7,503 bases of DNA from Spartobacteria bacterium (GTDB taxonomy: Bacteria; Verrucomicrobiota; Verrucomicrobiia; Chthoniobacterales; UBA10450), in the NCBI GenBank assembly GCA_003445855.1, contig DMCG01000125.1:1-7503 (forward strand). Direction: 5' to 3'. Shown piece after piece: positions 1 through 7,503 of this stretch. The notes beneath the pieces are model-generated. The model saw only the letters and a list, made by a program, of their open reading frames with translations. It was not told where the DNA came from and made no database searches. Position numbers and translations under genes: made by a program. Positions within the stretch are counted from its first letter, which is position 1, and every line of letters begins with the position of its first letter.

Positions 1-1
1 C

Positions 2-1261
2 GAAACGGCACGTGTGGTGGCGATTTTGCGGGACGTGGAAGCAGAGGCGCCGGTGACGTTTGCTTTTCATTCGCCGCCGCCTTTCCGATTCAAATCGAGC
101 GCACGACCGCTCGGTCATGAACTGCCGTCGGGTCAGCGGCTCGCGGAAAATGCGGCGCGCCTTGCAGGCGCGATCCCGGTCGACCGCGAAGCGAAGCCGC
201 GCGGGCCATCCTTTCTGCGCCGGTTGCGCGAGATCGAGGGCGCTCTGGAATGGGCAAACGCGAGTCTCACGATATCAGCTGAAGTGCACCACGCCTTCAC
301 CCTATCGGCGGAATGGCTGCTCGATAATGCCTATTTAATTCGGGAACAGGTGACGGATCTGCGGCGGAGTCTCCCCCAAAAATATTATGGAGAGCTGCCT
401 CTCATCGCCAGCGGTCCTCAGATGGGATTGCCGCGGGTCTATCATGTGGCCTCGGAAATGGTGGCCGAAAGCGGCGGGGCCTTGGAGCCGGAGATTATCC
501 GGAAATTTCTGGTCGCATTTCAGGAGATCACGCCGCTGGATATCGGAGAAGTCTGGGCCCTGCCGCTGATGTTGCGACTGCAGTTACTCGAATGTCTGCG
601 CGTGCTTGCGATCCAGGTCGAGCAACAGCAAAGCCAGAGCGAGGAGGCGGACTTTTGGGCGAACCGGCTAATTACCGCCGTGCGCCACAATTCGCCGCAG
701 TTGCTCAGGAAAATGGAGGAACTGATGGAACGGTATCCCGAGCCGACGCCCCATTTTGCGAGCGAACTGGTGGCGCATCTCTACGACGAAGAGGCGGCGC
801 TTCCGCTAGTGAGCGGCTGGCTGGAGCGCTCGCTCCGCGCGCCCCTGCTTGAGGTAATGCAGCAGGAAAATCGGCGCCAGGCCGTGCAGCAGACCGCGCT
901 CGCCAATGTGATCACCAGTTGCCGCCGCCTCGCGCAAATCGCCTGGCGGGAACTTTTCCAATCGATCAGCTGGGCGGAAAGCGAATTGGCTGCCGATCCC
1001 GCCGGCGTTTATGCCCGCCTGGATTTTGAGACGCGTGATCGATGCCGGAGCGCGGTGGAGGAAATCGCCCGATGGTCAAAGTGTTCCGAACAAAAAACCA
1101 TCGACCAGGCGTTGGCGCTGGCGAAGGCAGCCGAGGACGAAGTCGCGCGACACGTCGGCTATTATTTGATCGACGCGGGCCGGCCGGCGCTCGAGCGGGC
1201 GACGAGCGCCAGAGTTCCGCTGGCGGAACGATCGCGCCGAGGGCTCCGCGCGCACGCGGCG
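2..1261 (+). other. Domain: N-terminal soluble region of the synthase (residues 1-420)
   Basis: This stretch precedes the first membrane helix and is predicted to be cytoplasmic. It is rich in charged and helical-looking segments. A recognisable family block reads AEWLLDNAYLIREQV (103-117), followed by LPQKYYGELP (123-132); relatives carry close variants such as AEWLVDNFH..EEQ and LP.GYYR.LPKL. An earlier short match, PLGHELPSGQRL (37-48), resembles the P-I-x-x-E-L-x-x-x-x-R-L start of other family members and suggests the true N-terminus is close to base 2 or just before it. The specific role of this region is not well defined. In Brucella Cgs it lies outside the fragment mapped for glucosyl transfer. 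Nothing in it looks like a signal peptide. Confidence 0.8.
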
Positions 1262-4200
1262 GGCTCGTTCTTCGGGAGCATTTTCCTGCTTACGGTCGCG
1301 ATGGTGGCAGCGCCTCTCCTTTTCATTTCTGAATCGGTTCATGGGCTGACACTCGGGCTGCTGGGATTTCTGCTGCTCTTGCCCGCGAGTGAGCTGGCGG
1401 TGCTGGCCGTGAATTATTTCGTGACCTCGCTCCTGCCGCCGGAGGTCTTGCCCAAAATGTCCTTCGAAAAAGAAGGCATTCCTGATGATTGCCGCACGCT
1501 CGTGGTGGTGCCGCTGTTGCTGACCACTCCGGACGCGATCCAAAACGAACTCAACCGCCTGGAAATTCGTTACCTCGGAAATACGGATGCGAATCTGCGC
1601 TTTTCGCTCCTGACCGATTTTGCTGACGCACCGCGGCAGAGCATGCCGGAGGATACAGAGTATATCGACATCGTGACCCGCGGGATCGAGGAACTGAATC
1701 GCCGGCACGGAGCGGGGCGCTTCTTTCTTTTTCATCGCGGACGCTCGTGGAGCGAGAGCGAGCAACGCTGGATCGGCTGGGAGCGCAAGCGCGGCAAGCT
1801 CGAGCAACTCAATCGATTCCTCATCGGCGAATCCGCGCCCGAGCTGGAAGGATTTCTCTGCGCAGGCGATCGCGCGCAGCTCGAAGGCGTTCGGTTTGTC
1901 ATCACGCTGGATGCCGATACCCAATTGCTGCGCGATACCGCCCGGAGGATGATCGAAACCCTGGCGCATCCGCTGAATCAGGCGCGCCTTTCGCCGGATG
2001 GTCGCCGCGTGATTCGCGGCTACACGATCATTCAACCAAGCGTCAGCGCCTCGCTTCCGAGCGCCACCGCGACGTGGTTCTCACGAATCTTTGCTGATCC
2101 GCGTGGGATCGATCCTTATACGCACGCGGTCTCGGATGTTTACCAGGATTTGACCGGAGAAGGCAGTTATCACGGCAAAGGCATCTACGAACTGCAGACA
2201 TTTCACCGCCTCTTGTCCGGGCGATTTCCAACGGCGCACTTGTTGAGCCATGATCTGCTGGAAGGCTGCCATGTCCGCGTGGGGCTGGCGACCGACATTG
2301 AACTGCTGGATGTCTTTCCGAGCAGTTACATCGCGTGGTGGAATCGGCAGCACCGTTGGATTCGCGGCGACTGGCAAATCTTTGACTGGCTGAAACCACG
2401 CGTGCCCGTGGGCGGCGGCGGCACTGAACCCAACCCGCTTTCCGCTTTCAACCGGTGGAAGATCTTCGACAATCTGCGCCGCAGTCTGGTGCCGCCAGCG
2501 ACCGTGGGCCTCCTCCTGACGGGCTGGTTTTTCACGCCTGCTCCGATGCTGTGGAGCGGGATTATCGCGGGCCTGATGTTGTGGCCGGTCCTGAATTCTC
2601 TCCTCGCGCTTTTGTTCCATCCGCCGCCGCCCGGGACGAGGTTCTGGCGCGATCCGCGAGACCGCCTGCTGCGCTCGATGTTCGCGGTTATTTTTCTGCC
2701 GGATTATGCGGGCATGGCACTCGATGCGATCGCTCGCGTTACCTACCGCCGAATCGCGTCGCATCGGCTGATGCTCGAATGGGAGACGGCGCTAGACGCT
2801 CACCAGCGCGCAAAAAATCAGCAACTGCAGTTTGTTCTGAGCCGGCTTTGGATCCCGGCTGCAAGCGTGCTTCTTTTCGCCGGCGCGGCCTGGCGGGGAA
2901 CTTCGGCCATGATGGCCGCCGAGCCGTTCCTCCTTTTGTGGGCGCTCTTTCCGGTGGCGGTGATGGTGATCAATCGCCCCGCGAAGAGCTGGCGCGGTGG
3001 AATTTTAACGGCGGACGATCGGCGGTTCCTGCGCACCGCCGCGCGACGAACCTGGAGATACTTCGATGATTTTGTCGGACCGCAGACCTCCTGGCTGCCG
3101 CCGGACAATGTCCAGGAAACGCCAAGCCGGCAAATTTTCCTGCGCACTTCACCGACGAACATCGGGCTGTGGATGCTGGCGACCGTGGCGGCCAATGATT
3201 TTGGTTACATCACGATCGACGACCTGGTGGAGCGCAACCTCGGCACGCTGGAAACGGTGGGGCGGCTCGAGCGTTTCGAAGGCCACCTCCTTAATTGGTA
3301 CGACCTGAGCACGCTGGAGCCGTTGCGTCCACGCTACGTCTCCACCGTGGACAGCGGGAATTTGCTCGCCAGCCTCTGGACTTTCGAAACCAGCTGCGAT
3401 GAACTGGCCGCGCGTCCCCTTCTGGATGCGGGCGCATTGCGTGGAATAGCCGACACGCTAAGCGTGCTCCGGCAAATCGCCGCCACCATGAAAGAAGCAG
3501 AACGCCCTCCTGCGTTTCTCCGCCTGGCGGAACTGACGACGGGCCAGGCGGTGGATCTGGAGGAAATCATCCTGCGCGTACGGGCGGCTCGCCGGCCCGC
3601 GCAGGATCTTCTGCTCCACTACAGCGGGCAGGAAACCGACCCGCGCGCTTATTGGGCCCAACAGATTTCGAAGCAGGTCGCGGCGTGGAATGGCGTCATC
3701 GACAAATATCTTAAGCCGGTGGAAATCCTGATGGCTCCGCCAGCGCAATTGATGTCGTTAGGCGAAGCGACGCACGAATCCCGGCGGGACGCGCTCGCCG
3801 CTACCTTTTCGCTGCGCAACATTGCCATCGAGGGCATCTCCGGGCTGGTGCCGCTGCTTGCTTTTCATGAGCGGCGAGAGGACCAGGAGATTCCTCCCGA
3901 CGTGCGCGAGTGGCTCGATCTTCTCGTTACCGAGGTGGAGCATTCGCGCCGGAGCGCCTCGGAGCAGCTCGCGCAATTGGACGAATTGATCGCCAAGAGC
4001 CAGCAACTGGAAGGCAGCATGGGGCTGCGATTTCTCTACGATGAGGAACGGCGGATTTTTGCCATTGGCTACCAGGTGGCGGAGCGCCGACTCGACACCT
4101 CGTTTTACGATCTGCTCGCAAGCGAAGCGCGCCTAACGAGTTTCCTGGCCATCGCGCGCGGCGAAGTGCCGGTGGAACATTGGTGGGCTTTGAGCCGGCC

Positions 4201-7200
4201 CTTTGGCTCCGCCTACGGGCGGCTGCCACTTCTCTCCTGGAGCGGGACGATGTTCGAATATTTGATGCCGCTCTTGTTCACCCAGACGCATGAGAATTCG
4301 CTGCTCGATCGCGCCTGTTACGACGCCGTGCACTGTCAAATTGCCTATGCCCGGCAAAACCGCGCACCGTGGGGCATCTCGGAATCCGCCTTTAGCGCGC
4401 TCGACCGGCACAACGTCTATCAATACCGGGCCTTCGGCGTGCCGGCACTGGCGTTGCAGCGCGGGCACGAACGCGACCTGGTAGTGGCGCCGTATGCGGC
4501 AGCGCTCGCTCTCGCCGTGGAACCGGCCGCCGCCACGAAGAATTTGCGGTGGCTCGCCACCCTGGGCGACTCTGCGCTACTCGGCGACTACGGCTACTAC
4601 GAAGCGATCGATTATTCGCGACACACCGAACCCAGCGGCGCGGCCGGGATCATCATCCATTGCTACATGGTCCATCACCAGGGGATGTCGCTCCTCGCCT
4701 ACGACAACGCTTTACACGACAATGCGATGCGGAGGCGTTTCCATTCTGACGCGCGCATTCGCGCCACGGAGCCGCTGTTGCACGAGCATATCCCCGAACA
4801 AATTTTGCCGACCACCGGTGAGATGCCCGAGGAGCGGCCGCTGCCTCGGACGACCCCGATCGTCGGCGCCGCAGCCGCCGTCGCGCAAACACCCGACACC
4901 TCCACGCCTCGCATTCACCTGCTCTCCAACGGAACCTGCTCGGTTACCGTGACGAACTCCGGCGGCGGCTGTCTGCGCTGGCTGGATTTGGACGTCACAC
5001 GGTGGCGCGCCGATACGACCTGCGACATGCCGGGGCCGGTTTGTTATATCCGGGATTTAGAAAGCGGGACGATCTGGAGCAACACCCATCAACCGGTCCG
5101 AACTCCCGAGAGCCGGTATACCTGGAGTTTTACACCGGACAAAGCGGAGTTTCGCCGGAAAAGCGTGCCGTGCGACACCTTTACGGAAATTGTTATCTCT
5201 GCAGAAGACGACGCCGAAGTCCGACGCGTGACACTGGTGAATACCTCACGCAAATCGTGTCGGCTGGACCTGACCAGTTATATGGAGCTCGCTCTCGCGC
5301 CGCACAAGACCGATCGCGCGCACCCCGCCTTCAACAAACTCTTCATCGAAACCGAATGGCTGCCTCATTGTGAAGCCCTGGTCGCCCGGCGCCGCCTCCG
5401 CGCTCCGGACGATCGTCCGATCTGGGCCGCGCACCTCATGGTCGCAGGGTCTTCCCCTTTTATCGACTCGACCGAGTTTGAAACCGACCGCGCGCAATTC
5501 CTCGGCCGGGGCCGTACGCCAGAAAATCCCGAAGCGATCACCCGCAGCCTAACGAATCGGGTCGGGGCCATGCTCGATCCGATCTTCAGCCTGCGCCGGC
5601 GCGTCACGATCCTGCCTAACCAGCGATTTCAGTTTGCGCTCGTCACCGTGGTGGCGGAGTCGCGCGAAGCGGTTATCGGACTGGCCGAGCGCTACGCAGA
5701 GTTTCACACTTGCGCACGCGCTTTTGAGACAGCATGGACCCATTCCCAACTGGAGATGCGCCGGCTCCACATCCGCCCCGGCGATGTGCAAATCTTTCAA
5801 CAACTGGCGGCCCTCATTATCTTTCCGCAGGCCCAACTGCGACCGCCGCCCGCGCGTCTGGGGCGCCGGGCCGAGGGTCAGCGCGCGCTCTGGCGGCAGG
5901 GCATTTCCGGCGACCTGCCGATTGTCGTCATCATGATCGGTCACCTCCGCGACATCGAAGTCGTGCGCGAAATTTTGACTGCGCATACCTTCTGGAATCT
6001 GCGTGGCTTGAAGGTCGATCTCGTGCTCGTGAGCGAGGAACCGCCGAGTTATGACGAACCGTTGACCGCTCACCTGCGCCAGCTCACCGAAGCGCAGGCG
6101 TACCTGACCGGCGTGGATCAACCCGGTGGCGTTTATCTTCGCTCGGCGACTAAGATTTCGAAGGAAGAGTTGATCGCGCTTCAGGCTGCTGCGCGGATGG
6201 TCCTGGTCGCAGCCCGCGGCACGCTCCGCCAACAACTTGCCGCGACCACACCCGTCATTGTGAAACCGCGGCGCCTAATGCCCGCCCGGCAATTCCACGA
6301 AGAGCCCTCCGCGCCCCTGGCGTTCATGGAGTTGAAATACTTCAACGGTCTCGGCGGTTTTACCGAGGACGGAAAGGAATTTGTCATCTATCTGGGTCCC
6401 GGCCGGCAAACGCCGCTTCCCTGGATCAACGTCATGGCCAATCCAAAGTTCGGCGCGTTTGTTTCCGAGTCGGGCGCCGAATTTGTCTGGGGCCGAAATA
6501 GCCAGAACGATCGCCTCACACCGTGGTTTAACGATCCGATCTCCGATCCGCCCGGGACGGCCATCTACATCCGCGATGACGACATCGGCGTCGTTTGGTC
6601 GCCCACGCCCCAACCGATCCGGGAGAAGGACGCCTATCGCGCGCGACATGGGCAGGGTTACACAACCTTTGAACACAACAGCCACGCGATCGAACAACGG
6701 CTGCTCACCTTCGTGCCGGTCGATGATGCCGGCGGCCTGCCGGTGCGCCTTCAGCGACTGCGCTTGCGCAACAACTCGTCGCGCCGACGGAAGATGACCA
6801 TCACCTCCTACGCCACTCTTGTTCTCGGATCCGATCCCGAGGAAACCGGCATGCACGTGGTGACGAAATGGGACTTGCAAAGCGAGAGCCTGATTGCCCG
6901 CAATTCCTACAACCCGGAATTTTGCGAATGCATCACTTTTGCCACTTCGACTCCAACGCCTACTTCGTTCACCGGTGATCGCGCCGTGTTTATCGGGCGC
7001 AACCGCTCGCTGCGCGATCCGGCCGCGATGGAGCACGAACGATTGACCGGCGACGTTGGCGCTGGCCTCGACCCTTGCGCAGCCGTGCAGGTCGTGGTCC
7101 AGATCGACCCGGGACAAAGCGCCGAGATAACCTTTCTTCTTGGGCAGGCGGACGACGAAGAAAAAGCACGCGCCCTCGTTGACCGATTTCGCGATCCCGC

Positions 7201-7503
7201 GAACGTCGAAGCCGCATTCCAGGAAACCCGCCACTGGTGGGACCGGCTCCTGAGCACGATCCAAGTGGAAACGCCCGAGCTTTCGACAAATTTTCTGCTC
7301 AATCGCTGGCTGGTTTATCAGACGCTCAGCTGCCGTTTCTGGGGCCGCACCGCTCTTTATCAATCGAGCGGCGCTTACGGTTTCCGTGACCAATTGCAGG
7401 ATGTCATGGCCCTCGTGCACGCGGCGCCCGACATCGCGCGCGACCACATCCTGCGCGCGGCCGCGCGACAATTCGTGGAAGGCGATGTCCAGCATTGGTG
7501 GCA
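2..7503 (+). CDS. ndvB: Cyclic beta-1,2-glucan synthase (GT84-GH189-GH94), partial at both ends
   Basis: The enzyme polymerises UDP-glucose into beta-1,2-glucan, controls chain length and cyclizes the product at the inner membrane. The frame starting at base 2 runs 2,500 codons without a stop, and motifs at both ends and throughout are in the same phase, so there is no frameshift. Visible landmarks in order are AEWLLDN (103-109), TLDADTQ (635-641), SYHGKGIY (722-729), LLSHDLLEG (747-755), RQHRWIRGDWQ (782-792), TSPTNIGL (1049-1056), YVSTVDSGNL (1112-1121), HHQGMS (1558-1563), HLLSNG (1639-1644), ISGDLPI (1968-1974), TPWFNDP (2173-2179) and YGFRDQLQDVM (2459-2469). Six hydrophobic segments match the topology reported for Brucella Cgs. 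Family members are about 2,800 residues, so a C-terminal piece is missing. The first in-frame ATG (base 422, residue 141) lies after the conserved AEWLLDN block and cannot be the start. A GTG or TTG in the first codons, or a start upstream of the window, is required. No neighbour is visible. The symbol follows the rhizobial name; chvB and cgs are synonyms. Confidence 0.96.
1262..1411 (+). other. Membrane segments TM1 and TM2 (residues 421-443 and 448-470)
   Basis: Two uninterrupted hydrophobic runs are separated by a four-residue loop (ESVH, 444-447): GSFFGSIFLLTVAMVAAPLL at 421-440 and GLTLGLLGFLLLLPASELAV at 448-467. Basic residues before the first run (RSRRGLRAH) fit a cytoplasmic N-terminus by the positive-inside rule. 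The pair forms a hairpin just before the glucosyltransferase core, which therefore faces the cytoplasm and UDP-glucose. The position agrees with the topology of Brucella Cgs, whose first helices also lie near residue 420. Helix ends are estimated by eye. Confidence 0.85.
1442..2476 (+). other. Domain: GT84 glucosyltransferase core (residues 481-825)
   Basis: This is the UDP-glucose-dependent polymerising centre, with a GT-A fold related to family 2 processive transferases. The nucleotide-binding region begins with CRTLVVVPLLLT (498-509). The metal/UDP-binding DxD is D637-A-D639 in the motif TLDADTQ. Acceptor-site and catalytic-base motifs follow: SYHGKGIY (722-729) and LLSHDLLEG, with H750, D751 and E754. 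The chain-binding motif is R782-Q-H-R785-W786, the R-x-x-R-W form seen in this family in place of the Q-x-x-R-W of cellulose and chitin synthases. All residues expected for activity are present, so this core should be functional. In Brucella Cgs the matching fragment (about 475-818) is the part mapped to initiation and elongation. Confidence 0.93.
2489..2971 (+). other. Membrane segments TM3-TM6 (residues about 830-990)
   Basis: Four hydrophobic stretches follow the transferase core: about 830-845 (VPPATVGLLLTGWFFT), 848-872 (ending in LNSLLALLF), 949-964 (LWIPAASVLLFAGAAW) and 974-990 (EPFLLLWALFPVAVMVI). Between TM4 and TM5 lies an amphipathic, basic, probably cytoplasmic segment that includes HRLMLEWETA (921-930); relatives have a close L-L-E-W-x-T-A match. 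With TM1-TM2 this gives six helices and puts both the transferase and the C-terminal glycosidase domains on the cytoplasmic side, as reported for Brucella Cgs. TM3 and TM5 are short, so their boundaries are approximate. Confidence 0.8.
3014..4801 (+). other. Domain: GH189 glycoamylase-like cyclization domain (residues 1005-1600)
   Basis: This domain closes the linear beta-1,2-glucan into a ring by transglycosylation, which is the role assigned to GH189 and to the matching Brucella region (about 991-1544). Signature blocks seen are TSPTNIGLWML (1049-1059), GHLLNWYD (1094-1101), YVSTVDSGNL (1112-1121), GLRFLYDE (1341-1348), DLLASEARLTSF (1370-1381), EHWWALSRPFG (1392-1402), LSWSGTMFEYLMP (1411-1423), WGISES (1457-1462) and MVHHQGMS (1556-1563). 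Residues 1122-1340 form a long, charged, mostly helical-looking insertion between conserved blocks, which is usual for the family. Acidic residues in conserved blocks, including E1375, E1419 and E1461, are candidates for the catalytic pair; I cannot assign them by sequence alone. The residues look intact, with no sign of decay. Confidence 0.88.
4910..6298 (+). other. Domain: first half of GH94 region, beta-sandwich plus alternating alpha/beta insert (residues 1637-2099)
   Basis: The region opens with HLLSNGTCSVTVTNSGGG (1639-1656) and TRW (1666-1668), the usual start of the phosphorylase part of these synthases. YIRDLESGTIWS (1682-1693) and RRVTLVNTS (about 1742-1750) follow as beta-sandwich strands. 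The sequence then gives FLGRGRTPENP (1833-1843), LDPIFSLR and ISGDLPIVVIMIG (1968-1980). From there it alternates strand and helix through LKVDLVLVSEEPP (about 2010-2022). This last part looks like a Rossmann-type insert that is characteristic of the family but has no role I can name. In Brucella Cgs the whole C-terminal part is needed for chain-length control. Four cysteines in the opening 36 residues are unusual and are discussed as a finding. Confidence 0.82.
6341..7503 (+). other. Domain: GH94 phosphorylase, second beta-sandwich and start of the (alpha/alpha)6 barrel, cut by window edge
   Basis: This is the phosphorolysis module that shortens beta-1,2-glucan chains using inorganic phosphate. 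The second beta-sandwich starts at FNGLGGF (2114-2120). It continues through WGRNSQNDRLTPWFNDP (2163-2179), YIRDDDIGVVWSPT (2189-2202) and HGQGYTTFEH (2216-2225). The linker and barrel start at HWWDRLL (2411-2417), then NRWLVYQTL (2434-2442) and YGFRDQLQDVM (2459-2469), the GH94 R-D-Q-x-Q-D block that lines the sugar-binding site. The window stops at QHWW, just before the family's H-P-x-x-G block. The general-acid aspartate of GH94 should lie on the missing side, so catalytic competence of this module cannot be judged here. Confidence 0.88.

Noticed and set aside
1262..1330. First hydrophobic run considered as a signal peptide of a new gene starting mid-window
   Set aside because: It lies 420 in-frame codons downstream of a conserved N-terminal domain and matches TM1 of the family, so it is an internal membrane helix.
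1076..2035. A 319-codon minus-strand open frame opposite TM1-TM2 and the GT84 DxD region
   Set aside because: It is antisense to conserved transferase motifs, and its Arg/Gln/His-rich translation matches no family I know. Coding evidence on the plus strand is decisive here.
2081..2764. Overlapping minus-strand (227 codons) and plus-strand (bases 2455-3069, 204 codons) open frames
   Set aside because: Both overlap the GT84 C-terminal motifs and TM3-TM5, which read cleanly in the main frame. They also overlap each other, and their translations look like random GC-rich frames.
4844..4909. Ala/Pro/Thr-rich GC stretch considered as a gene boundary or repeat
   Set aside because: The main frame continues through it without a stop. 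It is the interdomain linker (residues about 1615-1636), and I see no exact repeat unit or start signal.
5549..6235. A 228-codon minus-strand open frame opposite the GH94 insert
   Set aside because: It has no recognisable domain and lies fully antisense to conserved ISGDLPI and neighbouring blocks.
6275..7495. A 406-codon open frame on the minus strand opposite the GH94 region
   Set aside because: It lies entirely antisense to a well-conserved coding region. The translation has low complexity, is rich in Arg, Gly, Ala and Val, and shows no recognisable family. It is what a GC-rich gene leaves on its opposite strand.

Overview
The whole 7,503-base window is the inside of one very large gene on the + strand. 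Reading codons from base 2 gives 2,500 consecutive sense codons with no stop. The frame is still open at both edges. Residue numbers below count from that first codon, not from the true start. The product is recognisable from end to end as a cyclic beta-1,2-glucan synthase (the NdvB / ChvB / Cgs family), a modular inner-membrane enzyme. The order is: N-terminal soluble domain (residues about 1-420); two transmembrane helices (about 421-470); glucosyltransferase family 84 core (about 481-825); four more transmembrane helices (about 830-990); GH189 'glycoamylase-like' cyclization domain (about 1005-1600); a short low-complexity linker (1601-1636); and a GH94 phosphorylase-type region (1637 to the edge). 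The window ends inside the GH94 (alpha/alpha)6 barrel. By comparison with family members of about 2,800 residues, roughly 300-450 C-terminal residues are missing.

The modules work as one assembly line, as established for Brucella Cgs and related enzymes. The GT84 core polymerises UDP-glucose into a beta-1,2-glucan chain on the cytoplasmic side. The GH94 part trims chains by phosphorolysis and so sets their length. The GH189 domain closes the chain into a ring by transglycosylation. The cyclic glucan is then exported to the periplasm, where it acts in osmoadaptation and, in some bacteria, host interaction. The exporter (NdvA/ChvA type) is not in this window.

The organism appears to be a GC-rich bacterium. 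The envelope chemistry suggests a Gram-negative, but the family also occurs in some Firmicutes. The protein follows the family motifs while differing at many semi-conserved positions, such as a run of cysteines at the start of the GH94 region. My impression is of a non-rhizobial soil or environmental lineage (for example Verrucomicrobiota or Acidobacteriota), but I cannot fix the phylum from this sequence alone.

I see no RNA gene, mobile element, CRISPR array, terminator or intergenic region; every base is accounted for by the one reading frame. Long open frames on the minus strand and in the other plus frames are shadows of this GC-rich gene. I found no convincing previously undescribed system. 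The points worth checking are internal to the enzyme.
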